From Eumeta japonica (taxonomy: Eukaryota > Arthropoda > Insecta > Lepidoptera > Psychidae), in the NCBI GenBank assembly GCA_005406025.1, contig BGZK01000190.1, positions 558,001-622,000 on the forward strand: 64,000 bases of DNA, given 5' to 3'. Positions 13,005-23,594 of this stretch are shown piece by piece. Made by a program: the position numbers and the translations under genes. The stretch's first letter is position 1; each line of letters starts with the position of its first letter. Under the pieces are notes generated by a model that ran no database searches, was not told the origin of the DNA, and worked only from the letters and a program-made list of their open reading frames with translations.

Positions 13005-14411
13005 GTGGGCGTCCAAGATTTGCTGCCAGGAGCAGTCTGCTCGGATTGTGTTGGTACAGCAATGAGAGCAGCGGAATTTCAGGACTTTTGTCGAGAATCA
13101 ATTTCAATGTGGCATAGAACCTTGAGCAACCTTCAAAATTTACCACTGGCTAGAACTTTGAGAAAAGGCACTAAAGGCATTTTTGCTATTATGCGGAATG
13201 ATAATGTCCAAATAGTAAATGATCAAACTGGCGAGCTTCAGAATGAAAAAGAGGCTGCTGTACGCCTTGAAGCACGACTTTATCAAATCAAGTATGGTGG
13301 TTATAGAAATGAATTGATACGTCAAGGAAAACGTTGCAAATGCCCTGATTGCGGGAAACAGTTCTTCTATGCCTATCATCTCTATCACCATTTGAGTCAA
13401 GGTGATGTCGACCACTGGGCATGTCCATTCTGTGCTGAAATAATGTCACGAGATATGCTTGTTGACCATTTATCTGTAGCCCATAATAGAATACCTCATC
13501 CCTGTAGAAATTGTCCAGCAATATTAAAATCGAAAGAAGGGCTTACTCATCACAACCAAAAATGCCATGCATCTGCAGGTAGGTCCTGTCATCATTGTGG
13601 TCGTGCTTTTGTATCTGAGAAAGCTTTTCAGGCTCATATTTTAATACATGGGAAGAAAAATTGCCCCGGTTGTGAGAAATATTTTGCAAATCAAAGCTGT
13701 TACATTTATCATATAAATAATTGCAAAAAATTGCCTATAGGTGTGATAAGGGAAAGAAATATAACAAAATCAGCTGAATATGCATGCTACTGTGACATAT
13801 GCAAAAAGAAATTTTCTAATAAGAAAAGTCTAACAGCCCACATGCGACATATTCATTTGAAGAATATGCTCCGTACTTGTCCTCATTGCCCAAAAACAAT
13901 GCCATCAGCATATTTGAACCAGCATCTCAAATCGCATAAAATAATAAAAGAATTCATCTGTAATCACTGTGGATTAAGCCTAAAAACCAGATTGGGACAC
14001 CTGCAGCATCTTCGATTGCATACTGGCGAGAAGCCATACCTTTGTAAAATTTGTGGTGAAGCCTTCTCCAGTTCTTCTAGGCGATCAGAGCACATGAAGA
14101 AGCACAAAGGTCCAGATGAAACATTTTTGAAGCATGCCTGTCCATATTGTCCTGCTAAATTCAGGCTTCCATATAGATTAAGAGGCCATGTCGCAGCTGT
14201 GCATAAATCGCACAAATACGAAGGGGAAATGTACCAGTGCAGTGATTGCAATGCACTTTTTATCAGTCTTAAAAGTTTATTAATACATTGCAGAAAATAC
14301 AAACATGTGACTGTACCCAATAGAATCGGTGACTCTGAATATCAACCTGTGCCATATAATAAAACATTTAATCAATCAGTGTCCAATGACAATGTGCTTG
14401 AGATTGATTAA
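13005..14411 (+). CDS. ZAD locus, alternative last exon A: second ZAD half + ~11 zinc fingers
   Basis: The acceptor TTACAG ends at 13004 and the exon continues in phase 0 from the shared exon. Joined, they give about 530 residues. It opens VGVQDLLPGAVCSDCV, supplying the second Cys pair and closing the ZAD. A linker of ~95 residues follows, then about eleven C2H2-type fingers (CPDC, CPFC, CRNC, CHHC, CPGC, CDIC, CPHC, CNHC, CKIC, CPYC, CSDC). The fifth finger ends in Cys rather than His (CPGCEKYFANQSCYIYHINNC-type), as it also does in arrays B and C. One classical HTGEKPY linker precedes finger nine. The exon ends at TAA 14409-14411. Probable role: nuclear sequence-specific DNA binding; target unknown. 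There is no in-frame ATG at the exon start, so it depends on splicing. Confidence 0.88.
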   Translation: MGVQDLLPGAVCSDCVGTAMRAAEFQDFCRESISMWHRTLSNLQNLPLARTLRKGTKGIFAIMRNDNVQIVNDQTGELQNEKEAAVRLEARLYQIKYGGYRNELIRQGKRCKCPDCGKQFFYAYHLYHHLSQGDVDHWACPFCAEIMSRDMLVDHLSVAHNRIPHPCRNCPAILKSKEGLTHHNQKCHASAGRSCHHCGRAFVSEKAFQAHILIHGKKNCPGCEKYFANQSCYIYHINNCKKLPIGVIRERNITKSAEYACYCDICKKKFSNKKSLTAHMRHIHLKNMLRTCPHCPKTMPSAYLNQHLKSHKIIKEFICNHCGLSLKTRLGHLQHLRLHTGEKPYLCKICGEAFSSSSRRSEHMKKHKGPDETFLKHACPYCPAKFRLPYRLRGHVAAVHKSHKYEGEMYQCSDCNALFISLKSLLIHCRKYKHVTVPNRIGDSEYQPVPYNKTFNQSVSNDNVLEID

Positions 14412-14475
14412 GTTCTAATGCAGTATTAAATATTTCTAAGTATACACACCTTTAAAATGTTTGATTTTAATTAAT

Positions 14476-14481
14476 AATAAA
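14476..14481 (+). promoter_or_regulatory. Poly(A) signal after exon A
   Basis: AATAAA lies 65 bp beyond the stop of exon A and before the acceptor of exon B, as expected if exon A is an alternative last exon with its own 3' end. Confidence 0.55.
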
Positions 14482-14719
14482 CTTTGATTGATTTGTTCCT
14501 AGTCAGAATTATATGTAAGTGATGCAGAACTCCGAATGGTGTCACTTCGGCATATGAGAAAAGATGTAAGGAAAGCCTTTATTAAATTGATAATACTTTT
14601 TTTGTTTATGACATTAGTTTTAATTTCCAAAAAGAGCAAGGAATATAGTCAGCTACAAGTACAGTAATTGACTAGCAAATTAACAGCAGAAGCCGCTGAC
14701 AACAGCCCATTGTTTCTAG

Positions 14720-16039
14720 GTGGAGGCTGAGGCGATGTTACCGCCGAGTGTGTGCTCCGGTTGCTCCGCTCAAGCCGTCGCTGCGGGCACTTTCGCACAG
14801 ACCTGTCGCCGTTCGGCGAGTCGTTGGACTCAAATTGTTGATCGTCTCTACAGCTTGGATGAATTAGCTCGGCCTGGAGTACAAACCATTTATGCCTTAC
14901 TCAAAGAAGAAGATTTGGTGCTACTTAGGGATTCAAAACCTGCGCCTTCAAACAAGACCACGGCTGTTCAAAGGTTAAACAAGGTCATTCCTAAATCTCG
15001 CCTGCAAAACCAACGAGATCCGACAGGTTTTGTATGCCCAGAATGCGATATGAGCTTTTCTACCATATATAGTTTAAACCGTCATCTGCGTGAAACTACT
15101 TTGCGTGCATGTGGTCATTGTAATCGAATCTTGGATAAGAGTGACTTGATGAAACATTTTAGTGAACACGGGCTAACACCACATGTATGTCTTCGCTGCA
15201 ATGATGTGTTTGATGATCGTCACCAATTGCTCAAGCACCTTCGATTAAATCATGGCCCTGGATCCCGAGCTTGTCGAGAATGCGGGCGAAAATTCAAAGA
15301 TTCTCTGGCTTTGAGTAAACATGCTGAGTGTCATGGAGTCCGAGAATGTAAAGGTTGCGGCAGGGTATTCATAGGACGTAAATGCTATGTTTACCATCGA
15401 AGTCATTGTGACAAATTAAAAGCGGCATTCATTGAATACATATGCGATGATTGTGGAAAAATTTATAGCTCCAAAATGGCACTTATTATGCACATGAAAC
15501 TAGCTCATCTGTATGGATGGCAAGTGCAATGTTCCACATGTGGGAAAAGGCTACAAAGCACGGCTCAGTTAAAAGAGCATGAGAACACTCATAACCGAGT
15601 ATACCGGTATACCTGCGAGTATTGCGGCTTGAAGATGAGTACCCGAAGGGGTTACCAGAAGCATGTTGCTGTCCACGTTGTAGGCAAGCCTCATGCATGC
15701 CCACATTGTGATTTCAGAACTAACGTTTCTTCTCTCCTAGTAAAACATTTGAAAGTACGCCATGACGAAAGTAAAGAGTATGTTTGCGAATTATGCACAG
15801 TCAGGTTTAACCAGGTGTCACATTTGAGATGTCACATGATGACGAAGCATACCGAGAGCACATTCATATGCCCCACTTGTAACAAAAACTTCCCATCGAG
15901 GAAGAAAATGCTGGATCACCAAAAGGAGCACAGCTTGGTGAGATCTCGAAGAAATGCCGTAGTCGTCAGGAAGGTGTCTATGAAACCGGTAGAAATGGAA
16001 ATAGTTCAGGAAGAAACTATCAATGCCTTTAGTGAATAA
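14720..16039 (+). CDS. ZAD locus, alternative last exon B: second ZAD half + ~11 zinc fingers
   Basis: The acceptor TTTCTAG ends at 14719; reading continues in phase 0 and opens VEAEAMLPPSVCSGCS, aligning without gaps with the openings of exons A and C. With the shared exon the product would be about 501 residues. About eleven fingers follow a linker of ~85 residues (CPEC, CGHC, CLRC, CREC, CKGC, CDDC, CSTC, CEYC, CPHC, CELC, CPTC), and the fifth again ends in Cys (SCYVYHRSHC-like). The linker between fingers eight and nine is VVGKPHA rather than the TGEKP type seen in A and C, so B is the most diverged of the three. The C-terminal tail after the last finger is basic, then acidic. No ZAD first half was found between exons A and B. 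Confidence 0.88.
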   Translation: MEAEAMLPPSVCSGCSAQAVAAGTFAQTCRRSASRWTQIVDRLYSLDELARPGVQTIYALLKEEDLVLLRDSKPAPSNKTTAVQRLNKVIPKSRLQNQRDPTGFVCPECDMSFSTIYSLNRHLRETTLRACGHCNRILDKSDLMKHFSEHGLTPHVCLRCNDVFDDRHQLLKHLRLNHGPGSRACRECGRKFKDSLALSKHAECHGVRECKGCGRVFIGRKCYVYHRSHCDKLKAAFIEYICDDCGKIYSSKMALIMHMKLAHLYGWQVQCSTCGKRLQSTAQLKEHENTHNRVYRYTCEYCGLKMSTRRGYQKHVAVHVVGKPHACPHCDFRTNVSSLLVKHLKVRHDESKEYVCELCTVRFNQVSHLRCHMMTKHTESTFICPTCNKNFPSRKKMLDHQKEHSLVRSRRNAVVVRKVSMKPVEMEIVQEETINAFSE

Positions 16040-16208
16040 ATCTTTTTTGTGACGTACATAGATTAGTTAAGAAGATACAATACAAAGACTCCTCTCTATT
16101 CTGCTTTCAAAACAATATAAATCTTACTTTAACTATATCAATGTAACTTTCCAATTTTCATTTCTATAATATATCTTTGTTTTATTAGTAGTTATATGTA
16201 ACCGAAGC

Positions 16209-16214
16209 AATAAA
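16209..16214 (+). promoter_or_regulatory. Poly(A) signal after exon B
   Basis: AATAAA lies 170 bp beyond the stop of exon B. A second AATAAA (16035-16040) overlaps the stop codon and is too early to be the main signal. Confidence 0.5.
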
Positions 16215-17265
16215 AGATTACAAATGAAAATTACTTTATCCGATTACTTGATTTTTTCTTTTCATAGCTAAATTTTATACTGAAGGAATTCAATAAAATG
16301 AGCTATTATGAGTAGCTTTTTTCACTAATTTTAGGAACATCAGAAATTAACATAATTTATTATTATTTAAAACAATCATAGGGCATATTTTTTTTAATTT
16401 GCACACCATCTTACCCAATTTCCTCTTTATATGGATTGAAATGTTCAACAATGACTACAATTAGATCACATTATAATCAATTGCTATTTTTCAATATTAA
16501 TTGCAGTGTAATTATTAGAGGTGAAGTATTTTTGAATAGAACAAAGGTGATAGAAAAGAAAAAAGTGATAAAGATTTTATTATTTATATAGTAAATAATT
16601 ACACGTACTGTCGTGTAGAAGACCTTTTTTTTGGTTATCTAACTTCATAAAATTAAGTAAAGTTGTAAAGTTTTTCGAGGTATTTTTTAACGCTTCCTGG
16701 TAAAATGTTTCAATTGTCGAGATTCTAAAAGCTGGTAATAGCTTACAGCTATATTCGGTGATTACAGAAGATAACAAATTGAAACTGCAAAAATTGGACA
16801 ATATGAGGTTCACCATTATCGTGACATAATAGTACTGAAGATTAGTGATAAGGAGCTATTTTTTTTTTTTGATTTTGCCATCATTTTTCCCACTTCTCTG
16901 TGTATATACTTTTTACCAATATATTATGGGTTTTGACATCTACATGGGCGCAGCTACCCTACTGCTAATTTTCACCTAATATTGGAAAATTGCATGTTAT
17001 CTCACACAACAATTCCAGTTCATAAATTTTGATTTCTGACTGAATCCAACAATATAAACTTTGAGCCACTTTTCATTCTGCAGATCAGTTAACTTGAAAA
17101 TAACCTTTTTCCTGTTTTTAATTTTACCGATTTACTGGAAATAGGTTACTGTTGCAGGTATGCTTATATCAAATTTTAATCATATTGCTGCCTTTTGCAA
17201 CCATTTTTAAATAAAAGTACTTAATGTTTCACTCTCAAATCTTACAAGTAATATTTGAAGTCTTA
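16215..17265. other. Spacer between exons B and C
   Basis: About 1 kb of AT-rich sequence. I looked for a ZAD first half (a C-x2-C pair before a donor) that would make array C an independent gene and found none. Confidence 0.4.
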
Positions 17266-17425
17266 GGGTCGTATTAATAAACATCACTCAAGTGATGCGC
17301 CATCTCAAGAAGTAACCTGGGAGTGAAACAAATATTGTTTTCTATAGTGAACTACTATAACTGTCTTGTTCTTTCGACTCTCAATTTGGAATGCCGCATT
17401 TAAGTGTGCTTTATTAATATGACCC
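17266..17425. mobile_element. Harbinger-type MITE
   Basis: A 160 bp element with ends GGGTCGTATTAATAAACA and TTTATTAATATGACCC (inverted) and a TTA on each side (17263-17265, 17426-17428). A 3-bp TTA/TWA target duplication is the mark of PIF/Harbinger elements. It lies about 220 bp before the acceptor of exon C. Confidence 0.75.
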
Positions 17426-17645
17426 TTAGTAGCCAATAGATCATAAAGCAGATCAGTACAATTGAATTTATTATAATAGTAATGAAATAAATATAATTTT
17501 TTTTTTCATATAGCTAGCACCAAGAATCCATATATGATAAAGAAGAAATGAGTGGTCTCTTCTCAAATAGATTACAAATCTTCTATGTACATATAGTTTA
17601 AACAAAATTGGAAAAACAGGTATTGACTGTATGCGACATTTTCAG

Positions 17646-18897
17646 ATGAGAATGGAGCGATTGTGCCCCGAAGGGGTTTGCGTCACGTGCGTCACTGCCG
17701 CCATATCTGCTCAGCAATTTAAGTGCTTAATACAAGAGTCACATAAACAATGGAGCAAGGCACTTTCCAATTTAGAGCAAATACCGAATAATGTGCCCAG
17801 CCCTTCTAAAGCTCTGTGCGCTTTTATCAGAGGAATAGATGTCAGTGTGCATATTTTTAAGGATTATCGAAACAAAAATGCAAATTTTACTGTTGAAGAT
17901 GTGAAATCAAGGATCATCGAAGATCTCGATGTAGGTAGGATTAAAAGGAAATTAAAAACGATACGTTCATCGGTTCCAAATGTCAGGAGTGACTGTCCAG
18001 ATTGTGGCAAGCACTTCTCAAGCCCATACTATTTAAATATACATTTGAGGAATAGTGGGCAGAAGGAAGCTTGTCTCGTATGTGGCTTAGTCTTTTTCCG
18101 TGGTAAAGAAATTAAAGAACATTTGGCATCTGAACACAATGAAATCGTTTATTCCTGCAAAGATTGCCCACAATTTTTTTCCATGGAATCAGATCTGAAA
18201 AGACATCAAAAGGAAGCCCATAATCCTAACGTTTTCAGTTGCTCCGACTGCGGTCGAGTATTTCCAAGAAAGTCATCTTTCGAAGTACATTCTCAAATGC
18301 ACGCCGTCAGAACCTGCAGAAGTTGCGGTTCTCAATTCACGAACAGGAGCTGTTACCGTCAACATCGTTCTGTATGCGAGCCCGATGCGAAGCCTCCCAG
18401 ATTTATAGTACCAAAAAAGAAACGTTCAAATTTAAGAGATCTGGCGGTTTACACCTGCGACTACTGTAGTAAGACTTATACATCGAGGCCACAATTGAAA
18501 AACCATATAATCTGGATCCATATGGACGTTAGGCCGCACCAATGTCAGTGGTGTGGTAAAAGATTTTACACGTCTGCAAGGTTGGCAGAGCATACAGTAG
18601 TACACACGCGAGAGAGAAACTTCGGTTGTGACATCTGTGGAGCTAGATTGGTTTCCAAGATGGCTGCTATTTATCACAGAAGGAGGCACACAGGTGAGAA
18701 GCCATATGAGTGTGCCGATTGCGGGGAGAAATTTATATCGTCTTCTAGAAGAACAGAACATGCGAAAAAGAAGGCATGGCTATGGAAAAAGGTTTCCTTG
18801 TAACTTATGTTCAGCGACATTTGTTAGAACCCATGAATTGAGAAAGCATGTCGAAAAAACACATTGTATGAAATTCAAAAACGAAGAAAAGTCATGA
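17646..18897 (+). CDS. ZAD locus, alternative last exon C: second ZAD half + 10 zinc fingers, frameshifted near its end
   Basis: The acceptor CATTTTCAG ends at 17645, phase 0, and the exon opens MRMERLCPEGVCVTCV, matching the spacing of exons A and B. The body is a linker and then fingers (CPDC, CLVC, CKDC, CSDC, CRSC, CDYC, CQWC, CDIC, CADC), with the fifth ending in Cys and a HTGEKPY linker before finger nine. In the ninth finger, at an A5 run (18765-18769), the frame breaks. The open frame ends at TAA 18801-18803, while the adjacent frame continues with a tenth finger (CNLCSATFVRTHELRKH) to TGA 18895-18897. One surplus base in that A run would explain both. This is either an assembly error or a truncating allele. 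The exon is closest in sequence to exon A (SSSRRSEH against SSSRRTEH). Confidence 0.85.
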
Positions 18898-20310
18898 GAC
18901 AATAACTTGTTGTTTTTCAAATGGACATAAATTCACACCTACCTCCCAGAGCTGTAATCAGAAACCGCAGATCTAGACCCTTCCATCACACAATTATGCT
19001 TTATTCCAACACATTTATTTTACTGCATTTTTTCCAGCCAAATCATGTAACATACTTTTTTCTTCTATATACCCCTTCTATTATCTCTTGTTTTGAAGCA
19101 AACGAAATGAAGAAATTCAAAGATTTTAAAGGTTCATTAGTAAAAAACATGATCACATAAGTATAAAAATTTGATCATTTTGCACAGTATTATGTCCATA
19201 CAAGAGACGTCAATATGCACGTGATATATTAACATTATAACATATATTTGGTCTATTGTATGTAACACAAACTAAAGAAATACATAGTTTTCCTAGATTG
19301 TGGTAGAAAATGAAATAGTAATTAATATAGTGGACTGGTAGATCACATACAGAAAAAAATTTGCTTAAAAAACAATTCGTATAAAATTGCAATTAATTAT
19401 CTAACGTCTTATTGTGTGTGTGTTTGCATATGCATGTGTGTTCATGTGTTCTTTTTTTATTAACTGCTACATAATTTATTGTTCAAATTTTATTTTGTTT
19501 TGTTAAGTAGCTTATATATTTTAATATGCATAAAGAACGAAAATATCTTTCAGCGCCCTTTACCACCTAGCAAATAGAGCGGCCTCCTCTCGCTCTGGCC
19601 TAGGGCCTCGGTGATTATTGGAAAGATATTCATTTTTCGTGCAAACCGAATGGTAATTTTTATGCTCCTGCTCATCAGGCCTATGTGTTTATTTTTTTCA
19701 TTTTAAAGCATCCATATATTTAAGTGACAGGTTCATTTGAAAATGTGGGCCACCAACGCACGCCTTTTTTGTAGGTAAATGAAAAAAATGGGTGTCCTAC
19801 ATTTATTTATCTTCCAACTAGTAGCGTGTAGACTTCAATATTTAATCGACAAAATAACGGCCAAGTAAATATGATGTAATTTACAGTATAGGTCATAGAT
19901 GTCGCTATTGCAAGTAGGTGACAATGAGTACTGTTAATGAGTTCACATAATGATTTAAATAACAATGCGCCAGCGAGATTCTTCATTAAAATCATTATAT
20001 GATAATGTATATAATACAAAAAAGTAAATGCATATACAGATATCACATCCGAAAAGCACAAATTCTCCATAATGGTTAACTTCTACTGTAAATGTAAATT
20101 TAACCTTCTGTAGACTATTATGTTTCGCATTTGGTCATAAATCTGAACGTAATATTAAAAAATGAATAATGTATGTGTAAAATTGTAAACGTGATTTGTA
20201 TAACTTTTCGTGTCAGAGAAGATATTAATAACGTATTTATTCAACTTTCGTATGAAAAGCCGTAAAGTCAAAAAAATTATTAGTATGCAGACATTTAAAA
20301 AATAATTTTG
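18898..20310. other. AT-rich intergenic stretch
   Basis: No coding sequence recognised. It holds a short TG-rich run (19412-19450) and a local GC-richer patch near 19550-19615. No clear poly(A) signal for exon C was found in the first 300 bp. Confidence 0.4.
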
Positions 20311-22092
20311 CCTAAGAAACCATAATTATTGAAGTAGCTGTTTCTGAAAATAATAGCTTAAAACACCTGCGTAGAAATGTCGTACTGACAGCCTTAGGAC
20401 AGCTAACGTATTTACTGGGCCGCCACGTGGCCGGCCACCCGATTGCGCTCGCGCTTGCAGGCTGGCCGAGCATTTATTATGGTTGTGTCTATGTTATTTT
20501 ACTTTACTTATAAGTATATTTTCAATTATATATTTTTCTTGTATTTACTTTCGCGGTTATTCTAAAAAAAGACAATATTTGCGAAAAGATGCATAATAAA
20601 AATCCACCTGTATACTAATAAATTTATTTTTTGTTTTAAATAATATATATGTACATATATAGAGCTATTGGCGGCGGCTCCACCCGTATGGACATAACAT
20701 TTTTTTTTTTTTTTTGGACTGGATTTGTCTAAAACCCGTTCTCAGTGAATGTCTACATTCCGAAGAGAACCATGCCAACTTCAAGGCAATCAGACTTATA
20801 GTTTCGGAGATCTTATGACTAGTCAGTCAGTGATATTTCGCTTATATATAACCATGAGAGAATAGGCAAATATTAAAAGATTGGTAGATTTTCATAGAAT
20901 TTCGCGCCCGGTGATGAGGGGAAATCTTGTCTATTCGGCGAGACTCGTCTTCACTCCAACATATCTTCCCAAAGGGTCAGCGCGCGTGCCGAAAATCGTG
21001 TAGTGACCCCGCACATGGTCCACTTTACTCTTTTCCACTTCCGTTATTAGCTTGTATTATGAATCCCGCAAGAGCCCGCGTTTTATTGTATTCCGGTCTG
21101 CGCGTTTGCGCACCGAACCGCCCGAAGGCTATTCCCTCAAAAGCATGCCATCGGTAAAGAGACCATGAATTTAAAAAATTGGTAGTTGGGCGAGGCATAC
21201 GAAAACAGGTAAGTCTTTAATATTTTTGGATTCTACATAATTGTGAGATTTGGTATAAATTAGACCCGCAAAATCTGTACCCACGCGAAAGATGAGCGAA
21301 CAGCTAAAACCCGATCTTTAGGTAAGACTCCCATCATGAGTATTTAATCGCCTACACGGAATGCAAAGAAATAGGTCAGTTAACAGCGCGCCCCCCCTTA
21401 TGGAAATGCCTATTGATAGTTATTTAGCGTATTTCGAGCGATGAACGGTCCTATGTTGGGATATTCGACGGACCCGTATTTTATTTAGAACCACGCACCA
21501 CCTAAATATTCTAAGTTTGTCCACAAATTCTAATAACAATAACCAACAAAAAAGCGAGAGTTACGAAAGGGTGTTTTTAATAATGGGATTTTTCATTTTT
21601 TACTTTATTTTTCATTCCGCTGAAACTGATCAAAACCAAAAGTACGTATACACGGCACACAGGATACTTTTTTTTATTTTTAAAGTTATACTTCGCCCCA
21701 AGTGATAGTGAATTTTTATCGACACGAAAACTACAGTAGAAAATTCTCACAAGCTATTTCAAACAACAAATAACTGATGTGCCAATTTGATTTGCCACTA
21801 TATGATGCTTCTAATTATAAGAAATTGATATTAATTTGTAAGTACCTCGTCGTCGATTGGTAAAGTAACTATAACAAAAATATATAATTGGAAATATATT
21901 TCTAAATAATATAGACACAACCCTAATAAATGCTCGGCCAGCGGGCGCGATCGGCTGGCCGGCCGCGCGGCGCGCTGCGGCGCAGTACCTACGCGTCGGC
22001 TTTTCTAAGATTGTCAGTGCGGCATTTCTGTGTAGACGTTTCAAGCTATTATTCTCAAAAACAGCTGCTTCAGTGACTATGGTTTCTTTAAC
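20311..22092. repeat. Large inverted repeat with ~250 bp arms, possibly one mobile element
   Basis: The arm at about 20311-20575 matches, in reverse complement, the arm at about 21845-22092. Shared landmarks are AAGAAACCATA, GCTGGCCGAGCATTTATTA, GGTTGTGTCTAT and TTCCAATTATATATTTT-like text. Each arm has a GC-rich core (GGCCGGCC-centred) inside AT-rich sequence. The arms have diverged by substitutions and small gaps, so they are not recent. The ~1.27 kb between them contains a T16 run (20701-20716), GTCAGTCAGTGA near 20823 and an AACAGGTAAGTC donor-like site near 21208. No transposase was recognised. A third single copy lies at about 27165-27300. Confidence 0.65.
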
Positions 22093-22390
22093 TAAATTGT
22101 TTTATAAGGGTAGGTGATTATTAATATTTGCAAAAAGATGCACTGATCTCGATGAAACGATACATCTGCGTATTCAGCAAGTCACCAATTCTTTTTAAAT
22201 ATTTTTTTTTTTGTTTATTTGTCCTGTTTATTTAAAATATATTTTCTGTGTCCTTCCTACCCCCGCATTACATCCTGTCACCGAATAAAAGACCATACGC
22301 CCAGACAGACATACCCCTTGCCTTGTTGATTTCTTACCCTCCCTACTTCCCCTCTTGGGTACCCCCCACCGTCACTTATGTCGCTGGTAG

Positions 22391-22629
22391 GTGGTTCTAA
22401 AATTTCGAAATTGAGCTCGTTTGAATCGGCATTAGAAGAGGAAATTTTTGACCTCAATCAATTTTACAAATTCAGTCGTGTTGCTGACATAAAGGGAAGT
22501 GAATTAGCTAATTCAACAGTGACATCAATCGGCGAGTCTTGTTTAGCTGAATGCAAAATGGAAGATAGTAACAAAATAACCTTCACATATTCCAATTTTT
22601 CATTTGATGACTGTTGTAATTCCAAATAA
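22391..22629 (+). CDS. Unrecognised open frame, possible exon
   Basis: An open frame ending at TAA 22627-22629 encodes an acidic, Ser-rich segment with ESALEEEIFDLNQFYKFSRV. A GGTAG acceptor-like site sits at its start; the frame is also open to an ATG at 22378. I do not recognise the product. Composition is compatible with coding, but the length (about 80 codons) is also compatible with chance. It lies between the large inverted repeat and a LINE remnant, so a transposon origin is possible. Confidence 0.25.
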
Positions 22630-23594
22630 GAAGTTAAAATTATTACACTTTGTATAAGAACATAAATATTTTTTTAAATTTTCAAACTTTAGTTTACAAA
22701 CTTTATCAACCGTATTGACTATTCCACTCCAGTCCTTTTATTATTTTATTGTAATTCGTTATTTGCATGCACTTATAAAGATTTTTTAATTGCGCCAAAG
22801 AAGTATAACTATTTTTTATATGAATTTTAAGAGGCAAACGAGCGTGCGAGTCGTCAGACAGGTGGTGACAACCGCTCATGGACGCCACAGCTCCAGAGTA
22901 GTCAATAGTTTATTGCCAGGTTTTCTAAAAAGAACATATATGATCTCTTCTTGAAGACCCCTTGTCGTTGGCGATTGCCAACATGAACGTCGGTAGATTA
23001 TTCTAGATTTTTGTCATACGTGGAAGAAAGCTGCGTATGAAGCGTACGGTGGTAGAACACCAGCCAACCAGATGGTGATAATGGTATATCCGATCAGCGA
23101 AACTATGATCGAATTCAATGACATGAAATGAGATTGTATAATTCTTCGGAGATTTTTCTATCTTCTCCATGGTAAGTGGGTTACACTGAAAGTTTCTCGA
23201 GCTGGCCATTTGTCAAATGAATTTTAAAAATGTAATTCTTGGAAAGCGGATTACGTTTTAGTTTGCTTGGTTATCGTCAATGTTTTTTAATTGTGACATC
23301 ATTTTTAAAATTGTCGAAATTACAATAAATTTAACAAAAGAAAACTCTGGGAGGTGTTTAGGAATGTTACATACTCAAAAAGAAAACAGTATGACGTTTC
23401 ATTAACACTGATTTCGGAGGAGAACCACACTGACTGCCTTTCAAAAATAAATACTTTTTTGATATAAATAAAAGTTTGGCTGAGAGATTAAAAAAAATCA
23501 TTTTTTCCACATCAATTCGCCCCCAATAAAAACAGAACAAGCACACCCCTTTGTCTTTACCCTACGAATAATAACGAAGTGGAGCGTATAACAA

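Noticed and set aside
18239..18761. Overlapping frames on both strands inside zinc-finger array C
   Set aside because: Off-frame readings of the zinc-finger exon, except the short frame after the A5 run, which is discussed as a frameshift.
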